Origin: Christensenellaceae bacterium
Lineage (GTDB): Bacteria; Bacillota; Clostridia; Christensenellales; DTU072
Assembly (NCBI GenBank): GCA_031260775.1
Contig: JAISKW010000096.1
Coordinates: forward strand, 1-8,123
Reading direction: 5' to 3'
DNA: 8,123 nt
Shown: positions 7,338 through 8,123 of the stretch, in pieces
How the letters are laid out: the number at the start of each line of letters is the position of its first letter
How positions within the stretch are numbered: position 1 is the stretch's first letter
Position numbers and translations under genes: made by a program
The notes under the pieces: generated by a model
What the model saw: the letters and a program-made list of their open reading frames with translations, nothing else
Told to the model about the DNA's origin: nothing
Databases searched by the model: none

Positions 7338-7973
7338 CTATAGCCCCTGTGCCACAACCGCAATCTTCCGCATTCTATGGTTGAACGCGCTCTGCGTAAG
7401 CTTGTTGCCGCTAAGCTCAACGAGCTCCGGGACAGTCGCGCTCGGGTTATTAAATCTTAGCTCCGCCGCTTCTTTTAGCGGTAACGGAAGTCCTTCCAAC
7501 GCGCCTGCCGCTTTTATTTTTTCGATTGCGGACATTTGTTTTGCCGAAGCTATCGCCGCTCTGTCCACGTTTCCCGCCACGCCGTTGCTTACCCGAGTGC
7601 AATTATTCCATTGCTCGAACACGCTAAATTTGTCTAAAAGCTCAAAAAAGAGTTCCGAACCGCCCATTACGGATGCCAATATGTCGATGCAAGTCTGCGC
7701 ACGCTTCGCATAAACCACAATATCCTTGCCGCGCATTCTCCTTAAAACTACGATATCGTGCTTGCTATACTCGCCGATAATTTCCGCCGCTCTCTCCTCG
7801 GAATTCAAAGTGAACTCCACCAAAAACTTCCCGTTTTCATTCGTGTATGCGTATCCCCACAGCCAAAACACCACCGCAAAATAGTCCCCGTTGCCCGGCT
7901 TCAGTCCTACAAAATCTATGTCCTCAGGATGCTTCTTTTTTATCTCTCCTTTTATTCTCGGCGTTAAATTCAC
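7338..7973 (-). CDS. whiA: Short WhiA-family DNA-binding protein
   Basis: This 211-residue protein is recognised as WhiA by its C-terminal half. WhiA is a sporulation or cell-division regulator in Gram-positive bacteria, with a LAGLIDADG-like fold plus a helix-turn-helix. Residues 120-147 match the conserved linker (NNCTRVSNGVAGNV...SAKQ), and 167-203 match the HTH region (LKEAAELRFNNPSATVPEL, then TQSAFNHRMRKI). Residues about 30-115 resemble the second LAGLIDADG-like half. The first 12 residues (MNLTPRIKGEIK) resemble the usual WhiA N-terminus, but the first half-domain after it is absent: WhiA is normally a little over 300 residues. The GTG at 7973 follows an in-frame TAG two codons upstream, so the start cannot be extended. 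No rapZ, yvcK or crh neighbour is visible; the right side is terminated and the left is non-coding. It may be a reduced housekeeping WhiA or a specialised paralogue. The family call is firm, orthology is not. Confidence 0.85.
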   Translation of the reverse strand: MNLTPRIKGEIKKKHPEDIDFVGLKPGNGDYFAVVFWLWGYAYTNENGKFLVEFTLNSEERAAEIIGEYSKHDIVVLRRMRGKDIVVYAKRAQTCIDILASVMGGSELFFELLDKFSVFEQWNNCTRVSNGVAGNVDRAAIASAKQMSAIEKIKAAGALEGLPLPLKEAAELRFNNPSATVPELVELSGNKLTQSAFNHRMRKIAVVAQGL

Positions 7974-7979
7974 CCTCTA

Positions 7980-8008
7980 ATTGTATCAAATTATCAACCG
8001 TATTGAAA
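7980..8008 (-). promoter_or_regulatory. Promoter of the WhiA-like gene, extended -10
   Basis: On the minus strand TTTCAA (8008-8003) is separated by 17 nt from TACAAT (7985-7980), which is preceded by TGA to give the extended -10 form TGnTACAAT. Only six bases lie between the -10 and the GTG, which places the expected transcription start at or next to the start codon. Confidence 0.5.
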
Positions 8009-8026
8009 CAGGGGGAGCGGACAACC

Positions 8027-8066
8027 GCGTTGTCATTCTGCGCTAACGCAGAATCCATACCCATAA
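8027..8066 (+). repeat. Interspersed hairpin repeat, copy A
   Basis: A 40-bp intergenic element with a perfect 8-bp stem (ATTCTGCG 8035-8042, CGCAGAAT 8047-8054) around CTAA, followed by CCATA and CATAA. It shares its three blocks with the minus-strand copy at 1229-1269. A small GCGG/CCGC hairpin (8017-8028) adjoins it. It lies between the terminator of the upstream gene and the WhiA promoter. It resembles the widely seen class of REP-like elements with GTCATTCTG cores, which I recall only in general terms. Confidence 0.6.
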
Positions 8067-8072
8067 GACACG

Positions 8073-8100
8073 AAAAAGGGCGCAACGGCGTGCGCCCTTT
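8073..8100 (-). terminator. Rho-independent terminator of a gene right of the window
   Basis: A perfect 10-bp stem (AAAGGGCGCA 8075-8084, TGCGCCCTTT 8091-8100) encloses a 6-nt loop. On the minus strand it is followed directly by T residues, giving five in a row (8077-8073). On the plus strand only the three stem T residues follow before GTG. It should stop minus-strand transcription entering from beyond 8123 and thus separates the WhiA-like gene from its upstream neighbour. Confidence 0.75.
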
Positions 8101-8123
8101 GTGCATATCTAAACCTTTCTTTT

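Noticed and set aside
7122..7343. Plus-strand open frame of 73 codons with a repeating DTSQRGYFT pattern
   Set aside because: It is a read-through of the tandem DNA array. Units of 16 and 17 bp shift the frame, there is no ribosome site, and it runs into the WhiA gene end.
7924..8106. Minus-strand open frame of 60 codons upstream of the WhiA-like gene
   Set aside because: It would run across a strong terminator and the interspersed repeat and overlap the WhiA gene in another frame; the product has no recognisable features.
8109..8123. Possible last codons (KRKV, stop) of an upstream minus-strand gene
   Set aside because: Only four codons are visible, so the frame cannot be tested, although the terminator at 8073-8100 implies that some gene ends nearby.

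Overview
The window reads as chromosomal DNA from a member of the Clostridia (Bacillota), probably a host-associated uncultured lineage. The evidence is indirect. There is a WhiA-family protein, two lipoproteins built from InlB-type B-repeats and BspA-like leucine-rich repeats (LRRs), Shine-Dalgarno sites where genes are tightly spaced, and base composition near half GC by eye. Placement below class level is inference. All four genes I can support lie on the minus strand.

From right to left, in the direction of transcription: 8073-8100 is a rho-independent terminator for a gene outside the window. It is followed by a short interspersed hairpin repeat (8027-8066) and a promoter with an extended -10 (7980-8008). 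The promoter sits so close to the GTG of a short WhiA homologue (7338-7973) that the mRNA may be leaderless. Directly after the WhiA stop comes a tandem array of nine 16- or 17-bp units (7182-7336). About 410 bp without a convincing gene follow, with a GNRA-capped hairpin, a second copy of the repeat core, AT-rich stretches and a G-rich tract on the transcribed strand.

The left part is a surface-protein block. A 1145-residue lipoprotein (3330-6767) carries several degenerate B-repeat-like modules, a calcium-loop-like motif and a C-terminal LRR segment. It is followed after 11 nt by a 676-residue lipoprotein (1288-3318) with one B-repeat and about ten BspA-like LRRs. The Shine-Dalgarno sequence of the second gene overlaps the stop of the first, so the two are very likely co-transcribed and translationally coupled. 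After 89 nt with no visible terminator comes a secreted or membrane-anchored protein of unknown family (1-1198), cut by the window edge. Its N-terminus resembles SipW/TasA-type signal regions.

Taken together, the block looks like a cell-surface adhesion or scaffold cassette: two lipid-anchored proteins with binding-type repeats plus a third exported protein. The upstream WhiA-like regulator is on the same strand but separated by about 570 bp, and any regulatory link to the cassette is inference. I see no CRISPR array, transposase, tRNA or rRNA. The most unusual items are the shortened WhiA, the two-flavour tandem array abutting it, and the interspersed hairpin repeat with related copies at three intergenic sites.
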